Positions 8,315 to 16,558 of a stretch of DNA of 64,000 nucleotides are shown in pieces. Every line of letters starts with the position of its first letter. Position 1 is the stretch's first letter. Made by a program: the position numbers and the translations under genes. Source of the DNA: UBA1181 sp963648205 (lineage in GTDB: Bacteria; Bacteroidota; Bacteroidia; Bacteroidales; Paludibacteraceae); the NCBI GenBank assembly GCA_963648205.1, contig CAVJCT010000005.1, positions 62,001-126,000 on the forward strand, given 5' to 3'. Under the pieces are notes generated by a model. It was not told the DNA's origin, searched no databases, and was given only the letters and a program-made list of their open reading frames with translations.

Positions 8315-9544
8315 TTATTTTTTACGATTGAACATTTTGGCTACTCGTTCTATGCCTGCCACCAATTTGTCAATCTCCTCTTTGGTGTTGTAGATGGCAA
8401 ACGAGGCGCGCACCGTTCCGTCTATTCCAAAGGCTTGCATGACGGGTTCTGCACAGTGATGTCCCGTGCGCACGGCAATGCCCAACTTGTCTAATATCGA
8501 CCCCATATCGTAAGGGTGGATGTTGCCGACAAGGAACGAAATCAGTCCGCTTTTCTCAGGTGCTTCGCCGATGATGCGCATGCCTGCGATCTGTTTCAAC
8601 TGCGCTGTGGCATACTCCACCAGACTATGCTCGTGGGCTGCGATGTTGTCGATGCCGATGTTGGTAACATAGTTGAGTGCCGTCGCTAAGGCTGTCGAAC
8701 CAATATAATCGGGTGTGCCTGCTTCAAACTTGAAAGGTAGTTCGTTGAAGGTGGTCTTCTCGAAGGTTACCTTCTGAATCATCTCGCCTCCTCCTTGGTA
8801 TGGCGGAATCTTCTCCAACCACGCTTCTTTGCCATAGAGGATTCCAATTCCCGTCGGACCATAAATCTTATGTCCTGAGAATGCCAAGAAATCGCATTCT
8901 AAATCCTGCACGTCCACTTTGATGTGGGGAACGGATTGGGCTGCATCCACCAAAACAGGGATGTTATGACTGTGGGCAATGCGAATCACCTCTTTGACTG
9001 GGTTGACTGTTCCCAAAGTGTTGGAGACGTGTGCAATGGAGACGAGTTTCGTGCGCTCGTTGATGAGTTTCTCCAACTCGTCAATCTTCAAAACGCCTTG
9101 TTCATTGAATGGGATGACACGCAGTTTGATTTTCTTGATGTTCTGCAACAACTGCCAAGGAACGATGTTGGAATGGTGCTCCATCTGCGACACGATGATC
9201 TCGTCGCCATCTTGGCACTGACTGATACCGAACGAGTGGGCTACCAAGTTGATAGCCTCTGTCGTGCCTCGGGTGAAGACGATTTCGTGACTGTTTTTCG
9301 CATTGAGAAACTGCTGCACCGTCTTCCGTGCCTCCTCGTGTGCCTCTGTTGCCAACTGGCTGAGGTAGTGAACGCCACGGTGGATATTTGCATTGCAGTC
9401 GTAATAGCCCTTCACGATGGTGTCTACCACGCACGAGGGCTTTTGGGTCGTTGCTGCATTATCTAAGTAGACCAAAGAATGGTCGTAAACCTCTTTCTTA
9501 AGGATAGGAAAGTCTTCTCGAATTTTTTCTATGTCTATGGTCAT
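8315..9544 (-). CDS. sufS: SufS cysteine desulfurase (class V aminotransferase fold)
   Basis: PLP enzyme that removes sulfur from cysteine and passes it to SufE. Numbered from the ATG at 9568 (417 residues), K234 in FSGHKIYGPTG is the PLP Schiff-base lysine and C372 in RTGHHCAEP is the persulfide cysteine of the SufS group. H131 in MEHHSN stacks on the cofactor. I prefer the second ATG at 9544, since SufS proteins typically begin close to the IEKIREDFPIL motif; the 8 residues before it look non-conserved. A TACCTTTG promoter box sits at 9599-9606, just after the stop of the upstream receptor gene, so sufSE is its own unit. Confidence 0.95.
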   Translation of the reverse strand: MTIDIEKIREDFPILKKEVYDHSLVYLDNAATTQKPSCVVDTIVKGYYDCNANIHRGVHYLSQLATEAHEEARKTVQQFLNAKNSHEIVFTRGTTEAINLVAHSFGISQCQDGDEIIVSQMEHHSNIVPWQLLQNIKKIKLRVIPFNEQGVLKIDELEKLINERTKLVSIAHVSNTLGTVNPVKEVIRIAHSHNIPVLVDAAQSVPHIKVDVQDLECDFLAFSGHKIYGPTGIGILYGKEAWLEKIPPYQGGGEMIQKVTFEKTTFNELPFKFEAGTPDYIGSTALATALNYVTNIGIDNIAAHEHSLVEYATAQLKQIAGMRIIGEAPEKSGLISFLVGNIHPYDMGSILDKLGIAVRTGHHCAEPVMQAFGIDGTVRASFAIYNTKEEIDKLVAGIERVAKMFNRKK

Positions 9545-9598
9545 CTTGCTTATAATCTGTATTTCCAAGACCTACGTCTATCAGTCTCCTTTATTCTG

Positions 9599-9606
9599 CA
9601 AAGGTA
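9599..9606 (-). promoter_or_regulatory. Promoter -7 box of sufSE
   Basis: TACCTTTG on the minus strand matches TAnnTTTG perfectly, 5 bp before the end of the upstream receptor gene. The -33 region would fall inside that gene's last codons and is poor. Confidence 0.55.
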
Positions 9607-9611
9607 ACAAA

Positions 9612-12065
9612 TTATTGAAAATGATAACTGAAAGAAATTCCGATTTGACGTGGTTTGCCTTGCTGACAGAAATGGTCGCCTAAACTTTCAAACATGTAGG
9701 TAACGTATTCTTTGTCGGCGAGATTTTCAATGTAGGCCTTCACTTTCACTCTTCTGCACTCGTAGGCGACGGAAGCGTTCAAAATCATATAGAACGGTTG
9801 CGTGTATTTATTGGCTAAGTCCCAATAGATACGGCCCGAGCCTTCCATTCCCATCGACAATGTCAACTTGTCAATCGCTCTCGAGTCGAATTTGAATATA
9901 TAGCCCATATCCAACGAGAGGGTCGAGAGGGGTGCGAACGGAATATGCTTGTCCTTGTAGTCGGTCCCGTTTTGCGTGTATTTCTTCAACTTTGCATCGG
10001 CGATACCAATCGAACCAGTGAGCGAGAAAGTGTTCTCCTCTTCTGGGTTGGCACTTTGATAGTTGACGGTCAACTCGCCTCCCACGCTCTGGCTCTTGTC
10101 TGCGTTGATGATCATACTACCTGTGTTCTCACCTAATGGGAAGGTGTGAATCTGCTGATTTCTTCCGATGATGTAGAAGAGACACATATCGAAGTTCAGA
10201 TGATGCTCTGGTGCGAGAATGTGCGTTCCCACCTCGAAATTCACAGTCTTTTCAGGCTTGTAACTGATCTCTTGGTTATAGTCGATTGTTGGAATACCAT
10301 TTTCTTCTGGGTCAATCTCCAAAGCCTTCAGAATCTGGTTCTTCATGCGGTATTGCATAATGTCGGAGAACAAGTGGGCGTTGTATCCACCTGAACGGTG
10401 ACCTCTCGAAATGTTGATGTAGACGTTTTTGTAATTGTCTATGTTATATTGCGCCGTAACCTTTGGCAGGAAGGTGAAGTCGGTCATCTTCTGGTCTCCA
10501 TACAAGTAGGTATAGAGTTCTTGAGGATAGTCGGGTTGCGCCGTGATATTGTAGTAAATATCGTTGATGTTGTAATAACTCAAACTGGTATGTTCAAGGT
10601 TGAGGCGGAATCCTATCGTGAAATCCCATTTGCCTGTGTTGATTTCAGATTGGTGGTAGACTGCCGTTCCGAACGTCGGACTCTCCAAGTCATTGTCCAC
10701 GTTCAGTCTGTCGCCTTCCACTGTCAAGTAGCTGGTAGGGAAGCGAGACTGGATGGCTTTGTTCAAGTCGTCGCTGAAGACATCGTCGATACCATCTTTG
10801 CGGTAGGAAATCGGCATCGACATTTTGTTGTGCCTGAAGAAGAAGAACAAGCCGGCCTTCCACTGATATTTCTTTTCATTATTTTCTTTTGAACGGAAAT
10901 TGAACTCGTGCGAGAGTGCGTGTTCCGTCTGTTTCAACTTGCGCGAAATCAAATCTTTTGCGGAGAAATCTGCGTCATATTTCAAATCGTCATTCAAGTA
11001 TTGATAACCTGTGATACTTGAAAAGGCGAATTTGTCGTAGACGTATTGCATCACCAAACCATCGGTGAAGGTGAAACGACTGTACTTGTTTTCGTCGTTG
11101 ATGGAGATGTCTTGCACCTGATTTTGTTGGTCGATGAAAGCGTATGGGTTTGTGCCTTCGACCAAGTAACTTGCGGTGGCGACGTTGTCGATGGTGTTCT
11201 TCTCGCGTGGTTTGGCTGCTGTTCTGACACGCAGACTCAGCGAGTTCTGTTTGTCAATCTTCTTTCCTGTGTAGGCATTGGTGAAGAATCCGTCGGTATG
11301 CTTTCCTTTCGCAGAGATGGAGAATCCGAAGCGTTCCCGTGGTTTCTGATAAGTGCCAACGTTGACACGCACCGTGTTGGCAGTCGAGTAGTCGACCGAG
11401 GCATCCGTACCCGTGTATTTGAGTGGGGTGCGGGTGTAGACGTTCATCTGTCCCATCAAAGAGTTTCGTCCGGTGCTGACACCCTGCGGACCGCGCAACA
11501 TCTCGACACGCTCCACATCGTAGAGTTCCATCGAGTAGGCGGCACTACTGAGGATCGGCACGTTGTCTATGTTGAGGCTCATCACGGGGTCGCCATACAT
11601 CGTACCGAAACCGCGGACATAGATAGACGAGAAACGACTCGAACCAAACTCTGGCATGTGGAAATTTGGCGTGTTGGAACTCATATCGTTGGTGTTTCTC
11701 ACACCCATCATTTCGAGTTGCGATAAATCAATCTTTGAAAATGCACCAGGTTGTGCGTATAACGGCTTGATATCACGAATGTTAGCCACAACAGCAAACT
11801 CGTCGAGGAAGAACATACAAGTGGAGTCTGGACAATAGAAAAAGTCCAAACCTTCAGCCTTCATCGTATCTTTGCTGAGTATATCTTTCTCAATGGCTTT
11901 GAGTTCGGAATCTGAAAAAGCAATAGTGTCTGGGACATAGCCACTTCGGGCTACCTGTGAGGAGTCCTTCTCTGGGTTGCTGTCCTTCTTCTTTGCATTG
12001 ACTGGCGTGAAGAGAACCATCAGAACAAGCAACACCACAGACGATATTTTGTAAGATTGCTTCAT
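9612..12065 (-). CDS. TonB-dependent outer-membrane receptor (paralogue 1)
   Basis: 817 residues with a signal peptide (about 1-24), an extra N-terminal region of roughly 65 residues containing a CPDSTC pair, a plug domain with the usual SSIYVRG and VERVEMLRGPQG motifs (about 150-200), and a beta barrel ending in aromatic FSYHFQ. No carboxypeptidase-like (CNA-B) pre-domain and no SusD partner, so it resembles iron-complex/cobalamin type receptors rather than Sus systems; the substrate is unknown. The C-terminal stretch FCQQGKPRQIG is shared almost exactly with the receptor at 12756-15047, showing paralogy. It is separated from the lipoprotein gene upstream by a strong terminator at 12201-12234, so it probably has its own promoter. 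Confidence 0.9.
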   Translation of the reverse strand: MKQSYKISSVVLLVLMVLFTPVNAKKKDSNPEKDSSQVARSGYVPDTIAFSDSELKAIEKDILSKDTMKAEGLDFFYCPDSTCMFFLDEFAVVANIRDIKPLYAQPGAFSKIDLSQLEMMGVRNTNDMSSNTPNFHMPEFGSSRFSSIYVRGFGTMYGDPVMSLNIDNVPILSSAAYSMELYDVERVEMLRGPQGVSTGRNSLMGQMNVYTRTPLKYTGTDASVDYSTANTVRVNVGTYQKPRERFGFSISAKGKHTDGFFTNAYTGKKIDKQNSLSLRVRTAAKPREKNTIDNVATASYLVEGTNPYAFIDQQNQVQDISINDENKYSRFTFTDGLVMQYVYDKFAFSSITGYQYLNDDLKYDADFSAKDLISRKLKQTEHALSHEFNFRSKENNEKKYQWKAGLFFFFRHNKMSMPISYRKDGIDDVFSDDLNKAIQSRFPTSYLTVEGDRLNVDNDLESPTFGTAVYHQSEINTGKWDFTIGFRLNLEHTSLSYYNINDIYYNITAQPDYPQELYTYLYGDQKMTDFTFLPKVTAQYNIDNYKNVYINISRGHRSGGYNAHLFSDIMQYRMKNQILKALEIDPEENGIPTIDYNQEISYKPEKTVNFEVGTHILAPEHHLNFDMCLFYIIGRNQQIHTFPLGENTGSMIINADKSQSVGGELTVNYQSANPEEENTFSLTGSIGIADAKLKKYTQNGTDYKDKHIPFAPLSTLSLDMGYIFKFDSRAIDKLTLSMGMEGSGRIYWDLANKYTQPFYMILNASVAYECRRVKVKAYIENLADKEYVTYMFESLGDHFCQQGKPRQIGISFSYHFQ

Positions 12066-12200
12066 AATTATATATTATCTTCGTTCTGCGAATAGTGTGT
12101 TTTGCAAGTATAGATATTATTTTGATAGGAATTTGAGCGTTTTGTCTCATTTTTATTAACAAAGTTTTAACAATGTTGAAACTTTGCTTCATAAATGCAA

Positions 12201-12234
12201 AAAGACCGATGAAATCGGCGTCTCATCGGTCTTT
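12201..12234 (-). terminator. Rho-independent terminator after the calycin-like lipoprotein
   Basis: AAAGACCGATGA (12201-12212) pairs perfectly with TCATCGGTCTTT (12223-12234) around a 10-base loop. On the minus strand the stem is followed by TTTTTG. It ends the receptor-2/lipoprotein transcript. Confidence 0.85.
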
Positions 12235-12263
12235 CTATATGAATGGTCTAATTTTTCAGTCTC

Positions 12264-12734
12264 TTAATACTGCTTGAAGTAGGTGGGGTAGTCTGCGAAA
12301 CTACACTGGAATGAGAGTTTGCCGTCTTTAATCTGTCCGTCAAGTCCTGTTGCAGTGTAGGCTTCGAAAGGTCTGTTGTTTAGTGTTGGTACAACTGAAC
12401 CGATAGCAAACTTGGTTACTCCTTGGGCGTCTTCCCACGCAGGAATGTTAGACAAGACTGGAGAAATGTTTATAGGCATCTTAGGAACGAACTTCACATC
12501 TTGCAGTTTGAGTGTGATCTTCTCGTCTTTGATGTAGTAGGTGCAGATGACATTCTCTGTTTTGTACCACTCTCCTTCGAACTGTACTTTCAACTGTCCA
12601 ATAGCAGTGGAGTCTGCATCTTTGGCTGGCGAGATCTCATCAAGATCGTCTTTGTCGCCGCATGCGTTGAAACAGAAGGCGGTTGCCAACGCCATCAATA
12701 GAGTCTGAATAAATAAAATGGTCTTTTTTGTCAT
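12264..12734 (-). CDS. Calycin-like lipoprotein, probably surface exposed
   Basis: 156 residues. A lipoprotein signal peptide ends at C25 (FNAC), followed by GDKDD, which fits the lysine/acidic export signal that takes Bacteroidetes lipoproteins to the cell surface. The mature part is beta-rich and alternates short strands and glycine turns in the manner of the Bacteroidetes calycin-like domain (PF13944-type), which I recognise by pattern only. It follows receptor 2 by 21 bp and is followed by a terminator, so the two are co-transcribed. By position it may be an accessory ligand-binding protein for the receptors (inference). Confidence 0.75.
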   Translation of the reverse strand: MTKKTILFIQTLLMALATAFCFNACGDKDDLDEISPAKDADSTAIGQLKVQFEGEWYKTENVICTYYIKDEKITLKLQDVKFVPKMPINISPVLSNIPAWEDAQGVTKFAIGSVVPTLNNRPFEAYTATGLDGQIKDGKLSFQCSFADYPTYFKQY

Positions 12735-12755
12735 AATGTAATATGTTATTTTTGA

Positions 12756-15047
12756 TTAGAGATCGTAACTAAGTGAAACTCCGATTTGCCGTGGTTTGCC
12801 TAACTGGCAGAACTGATTGCCCATCGAGGTGAAACGAAAACATTCGTATTCTGCTCCGCCTAAGTTTTTACTCCACACTTTCAGTGAAAAGTCGCCTTTT
12901 TTGAGGGTTACATCGGCATCGAAGATGTTGTAGAAGGGTTGCGACTGCGTGTTTTCTTCGTCCCAATAGACTTTCCCCATGCCTCGCCAATCTGCCGAGA
13001 GGGTGAGCTGGTCGCACAACTTACGATTGATGTAGAAGGTGTACCCTGCTTGCACCGTCGCCTGGTGTAGGGGTGAGTAGGGAACGAACTTTCCATCGTA
13101 CGACTTTGTGCCACTGTGGTAGTTGGTAAACTTCGCATTGGTATAGCCGTAGGTGGCACTCAAATGCAACGCTGGTAGGGTGGCGAAAGGCGACTTCGAC
13201 AGGGTGATCTCCGCTCCGAAACTACGACTTCTTCCTGCGTTGGTCATCATTCTGCCCGTGTTCTGCCCTGGAGGAAAAACGGTGAGCTGCTGGTCTCTAC
13301 TTCTCACAAAGAAAAGAGAGGCGTCGACATCCAACCAGTTTTTCAAATCTTTGAAATGACATCCTACCTCGTACGTCCAATTATACTCGGGGTCGTAGGA
13401 GGTGTATTCCGTAACATCATAGTCCGTCTGATCAGTGTAACTCAATCCTAATTCATTCATCAAATCCTTTTTTAATTGATTCTGAAGAATGTCGGAGAAA
13501 ATCTGCGTGTTGAAACCACCTGCTTTATAACCCTTTGCAATGTTCAAATATATATGATTTTTATGACGAATGTTATATTGAATGCAAAGTTTTGGCAAAA
13601 CTTCAAAGAAAGTCTTGTCAGATTCTCCTTTCAACTTGCTAACCATCTGACTTACAGGACTATAGATTTCGCCTGCTAATGGGTAACTGAAAATGTAATC
13701 GATGGTTGCTTGGTTGTCATAGCGCATCGTGGTGTGTTCGTAGTCAAATCGCAGTCCGACGGTGAACTCCCATTTCTGCACTTTGAAATTGGACTGATGA
13801 TAGGCGGCTACCCCCACGGTTGGTAATTCAAAATTGCTGTAGATAGGTAACGTATTATTCTGAAAATCAAGATTATACTTGTCGGATAATCCCTTGTGAA
13901 TACCCGCATTGGCATTGTCGAGAATGAGTTTTTGAATACCTTCTCTGCCGAATGTTACGGGTGCGTCCATATCTCCATGCTTGTAGAATCCGTAACAGCC
14001 TGATTTCCAGTTCCAATGCTTGTCTTTGTTGTTCGATTGGAAGATAATTTCTTCGGTTACTGCATGCTCGATTTGACTTTGGTCAAGTGTGAAATAGGAT
14101 ATCGGAAGAAAATCATTGTCGAGCAGCATATCGTCGTTTAGAAACTGGTAACTCGTGATGGACGAAAACGAGAATTTGGGTTGCTCATATTTGAGGATAA
14201 AACCGTCGAGGATGCTGGTGCGGTAGTAGTGGCACTCGTCGTTGTAGTTGACGGGTTGTCTGCCTGTCGAGTCAATCAACTGGTAGGCGTAACCACCTTG
14301 ACGAAGAAGATTGGCAGTTATGGCATTCTCGAGCGAAAGTGCGGAAGAAAGTTTCCAAATCTGACGACTGCGCAGACTCAAACTGTTGAGAGGGTCGCAT
14401 TTAGAATCGTCATACTGATTGGTGAAAAGTCCGTTGGAATGTTTCGCTTTGACGGCAAAAGAGAAGCCAAATTTCTCCGATAATTTCTTATAAGCAGAGA
14501 CTTTCGCTTGGATGGTGTTGCCTGTGGAATAGTCGACCGCGAAACGGTAACCTTGGTAGGCAAAAGGCGAAAGAGTGGTGAAATGAACTAATCCGCAGAG
14601 GGAGTTGCGGCCGTAGAGTGTTCCTTGTGGCCCACGGAGAAACTCTGCGCGCGACACGTCGAAAAGGTCGAAATCATAGTTGTTCTTGTTGAGAATCGGC
14701 ACGTTATCCACCAACATCACCACGACTGGCTGGTCAATCCTCGCTCCTGATCCCCGCACATAGATGGAGGAAGTCATCTGCGAACCATAATCTGGAATGT
14801 GAAAATTAGGTACGAAATCGGCTAAGTCGCGCGCTGCTGTAGTGCTTTTCTTCTCGATATCCGAAAGGTAGAAAGCATTGTACGAGACAGGTTGCTCGTC
14901 GATGCTTCTGTTCTCTTTGATGGGGGCTTCTAAAACGAACTCGTCCAACTGCGTCGTCTTAGTCTCATCTGCTAATGCCGAGGGCAAGGTGAGAACGAGA
15001 AAGAACAGAAGCGTGAAGATTCTATTATGTTTGTGTGTATAGCGCAC
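12756..15047 (-). CDS. TonB-dependent outer-membrane receptor (paralogue 2), GTG start
   Basis: 763 residues. The only in-frame start is GTG at 15047: an in-frame stop lies 9 codons upstream with no ATG between, and the signal peptide (about 1-26) begins right after it. A TonB-box-like acidic segment (TTQLDEFVLEAP) precedes the plug domain (SSIYVRGSG, RAEFLRGPQG); the barrel ends FCQLGKPRQIGVSLSYDL. Clear paralogue of the receptor at 9612-12065. No promoter of the TAnnTTTG type is seen between the start codon and the tRNA-Cys gene, so transcription may depend on read-through from the tRNA. Substrate unknown; iron-chelate type uptake is plausible because there is no SusD. Confidence 0.9.
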   Translation of the reverse strand: MRYTHKHNRIFTLLFFLVLTLPSALADETKTTQLDEFVLEAPIKENRSIDEQPVSYNAFYLSDIEKKSTTAARDLADFVPNFHIPDYGSQMTSSIYVRGSGARIDQPVVVMLVDNVPILNKNNYDFDLFDVSRAEFLRGPQGTLYGRNSLCGLVHFTTLSPFAYQGYRFAVDYSTGNTIQAKVSAYKKLSEKFGFSFAVKAKHSNGLFTNQYDDSKCDPLNSLSLRSRQIWKLSSALSLENAITANLLRQGGYAYQLIDSTGRQPVNYNDECHYYRTSILDGFILKYEQPKFSFSSITSYQFLNDDMLLDNDFLPISYFTLDQSQIEHAVTEEIIFQSNNKDKHWNWKSGCYGFYKHGDMDAPVTFGREGIQKLILDNANAGIHKGLSDKYNLDFQNNTLPIYSNFELPTVGVAAYHQSNFKVQKWEFTVGLRFDYEHTTMRYDNQATIDYIFSYPLAGEIYSPVSQMVSKLKGESDKTFFEVLPKLCIQYNIRHKNHIYLNIAKGYKAGGFNTQIFSDILQNQLKKDLMNELGLSYTDQTDYDVTEYTSYDPEYNWTYEVGCHFKDLKNWLDVDASLFFVRSRDQQLTVFPPGQNTGRMMTNAGRSRSFGAEITLSKSPFATLPALHLSATYGYTNAKFTNYHSGTKSYDGKFVPYSPLHQATVQAGYTFYINRKLCDQLTLSADWRGMGKVYWDEENTQSQPFYNIFDADVTLKKGDFSLKVWSKNLGGAEYECFRFTSMGNQFCQLGKPRQIGVSLSYDL

Positions 15048-15060
15048 GTTTTTTTTGAAA

Positions 15061-15122
15061 TTGCAGTTTTCTTATTCCTGATAAAAAACAAAAAACTGCA
15101 ACTCTTTGAAAAGTTACAGTTT
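15061..15122 (-). promoter_or_regulatory. tRNA-Cys terminator with alternative hairpin in the receptor leader
   Basis: On the minus strand, 15122-15112 pairs with 15103-15093 (11 bp with one G-T wobble, 8-base loop) and is followed by a T-rich run, forming a terminator for tRNA-Cys. The second arm also belongs to a perfect 10-bp inverted repeat: AAAACTGCAA (15092-15101) with TTGCAGTTTT (15061-15070), the latter 14 bases before the receptor GTG. The two hairpins share 15093-15101 and exclude each other, as in an attenuator. Confidence 0.55.
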
Positions 15123-15133
15123 CCATCTCTTTG

Positions 15134-15204
15134 AGGTTCCTAGCAGATTCGAACTGCTGTAAACGGTTTTGCAGACCGGTACCTAACCACTCGGCCAAGG
15201 AACC
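15134..15204 (-). tRNA. tRNA-Cys (GCA)
   Basis: A 71-nt cloverleaf on the minus strand: acceptor GGTTCCT with AGGAACC, T at position 8, anticodon loop CTGCAAA giving anticodon GCA, T arm AGCAG-TTCGAAT-CTGCT. The top of the anticodon stem has a C-T mismatch. CCA is not encoded. Confidence 0.95.
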
Positions 15205-15240
15205 ATTTGTTTTTGTTTTTCTTTGCCTTAATTGCGGTTG

Positions 15241-15280
15241 CAAAGGTATAATATTTATCTGATTTGACAAATATTATACC
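15241..15280 (-). promoter_or_regulatory. tRNA-Cys promoter inside a perfect palindrome
   Basis: TACCTTTG (15241-15248) and TTTG (15268-15271) on the minus strand are spaced by exactly 19 bp, a full Bacteroidetes promoter. GGTATAATATTT (15245-15256) and AAATATTATACC (15269-15280) form a perfect 12-bp inverted repeat around a 12-base centre, overlapping both boxes. It could also act as terminator of the upstream efflux operon, which ends at 15330, or as an operator. Confidence 0.7.
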
Positions 15281-15329
15281 TTCTTTTTTTCTTAAAAATT
15301 CTTAATTGAATTTTATGGGATTTTGCGTC

Positions 15330-16529
15330 TTAAACACACTCTTTCATGATTCTGTAGCGGTAGACCAAGCATGCGGTGATGAAGTAGACTACAATCTGGA
15401 TCAGCAAGCCGGTGAACTCGAACGAGATGTCGGGTATTGTCGCTCCCATCGTATTGATTTTGACGAAGCCTTGTATTCCAAATGTGCTTGGTAATATGTA
15501 ACTAACGTACTTCCAGAATGTTGGAACGGCAGCTTGTGGCCATGAAACTCCAGAGATGAAGAGGAAAATCAGTGAGAAGAACGTGAGCAACACGTAGGCT
15601 GTCTCCTTCTCCTTGACAAACACGCTGATGGTCATTCCGAAGAGTGAACAAGCCACGATGTATGGCAGAATCAAAGTGATGATGTCTACTGGGTCGCCGA
15701 TCTGTGGAAGATTGAAAATCTTTGGCACGAGATGGAGAAGGTAGTAGGCATTGATCAAATAGATGGTCAGATAGAACAACACCTTTCCGATGACGATTCT
15801 GAATGTGCCTCGTTTATGACGAAGGATAGGGTACATTGTGTGGAATCGTTTTCTGTCGAACACACCGCCACTCAACACGCAGATACCGATCAACATGGTT
15901 TGCTGAATCAACAACATCACAAAGGCTGGCAATATGAAACTGTTGAATCCATTCTGCGGATTGAAGAGAGAGGCGTTCTGATAGTTGACGTAGGTGGTCG
16001 AAAGGCTTTCTGTTCCTGCCGACTTCACACTGTTGATATCCAAACGGTCTACTTGAATCTCTTTGTTCGTCTCCAACGAGATCTCTGTGATAGGAGCCAA
16101 AAGGTTCTTATAGTAGAGCAAACTGCTCATCTCGCAGTAGAGTTGGAGGGTCGCCTGGTCTTTCTGGGCTATGCGCTTTGAAAAATCACGAGGGAAAAGC
16201 AGTATTCCGAAGGCTTCTCGTCTGTTGACCACCTCTTTGGCTTCTTCCATATTGGCGCATACACCGACAACGTTGATCTCGTGGGTCGCATCGCACAAAC
16301 GACGGAACTCTCGCGATTCCTTTGAGTTGTCAAGGTCTACCACCACCAACTTCGCCTCTGATGCCACCTCGTTCGCATAAATCAGTCCGTAGACAATCGG
16401 GTAGAACAAAGGTGCAATGAAGAATAGCAAAATCAAGGCGGTGTCGGACAAGGCCTCCTTAAACTCGTCGTACCAAACCAGAACGAGGTCTGACAACCCC
16501 TCTTTTATTTGTTTGAAAATTCTATTCAT
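15330..16529 (-). CDS. ABC-2 type permease of drug/lipid efflux operon (second)
   Basis: 399 residues. One N-terminal transmembrane helix (about 29-52), an extracytoplasmic domain of about 150 residues (VVDLDNSKESREFRR is the start typical of YhgE/YbhR-like ABC-2 proteins), then five to six helices in the C-terminal half. This is the ABC2_membrane_3 layout. Last gene of the marR-tolC-hlyD-permease-permease operon; 29 bp after the preceding permease. Paired half-permeases of this type form a heterodimer in the inner membrane and need a nucleotide-binding subunit, which is missing from the operon. Confidence 0.88.
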   Translation of the reverse strand: MNRIFKQIKEGLSDLVLVWYDEFKEALSDTALILLFFIAPLFYPIVYGLIYANEVASEAKLVVVDLDNSKESREFRRLCDATHEINVVGVCANMEEAKEVVNRREAFGILLFPRDFSKRIAQKDQATLQLYCEMSSLLYYKNLLAPITEISLETNKEIQVDRLDINSVKSAGTESLSTTYVNYQNASLFNPQNGFNSFILPAFVMLLIQQTMLIGICVLSGGVFDRKRFHTMYPILRHKRGTFRIVIGKVLFYLTIYLINAYYLLHLVPKIFNLPQIGDPVDIITLILPYIVACSLFGMTISVFVKEKETAYVLLTFFSLIFLFISGVSWPQAAVPTFWKYVSYILPSTFGIQGFVKINTMGATIPDISFEFTGLLIQIVVYFITACLVYRYRIMKECV

Positions 16530-16558
16530 TTTCTTTGAATTTACAAGTTCAACTAAAA

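Noticed and set aside
8924..9466. 180-codon plus-strand open frame
   Set aside because: Antisense to sufS, whose PLP lysine and catalytic cysteine confirm the other strand.
11046..11726. 226-codon open frame on the plus strand
   Set aside because: It is antisense to the well-supported TonB receptor and its translation has no signal peptide, domain or natural composition.
15134..15204. tRNA-Cys as an integration site of a mobile element
   Set aside because: No integrase gene and no direct repeat of the tRNA 3' end was found within the flanking genes.
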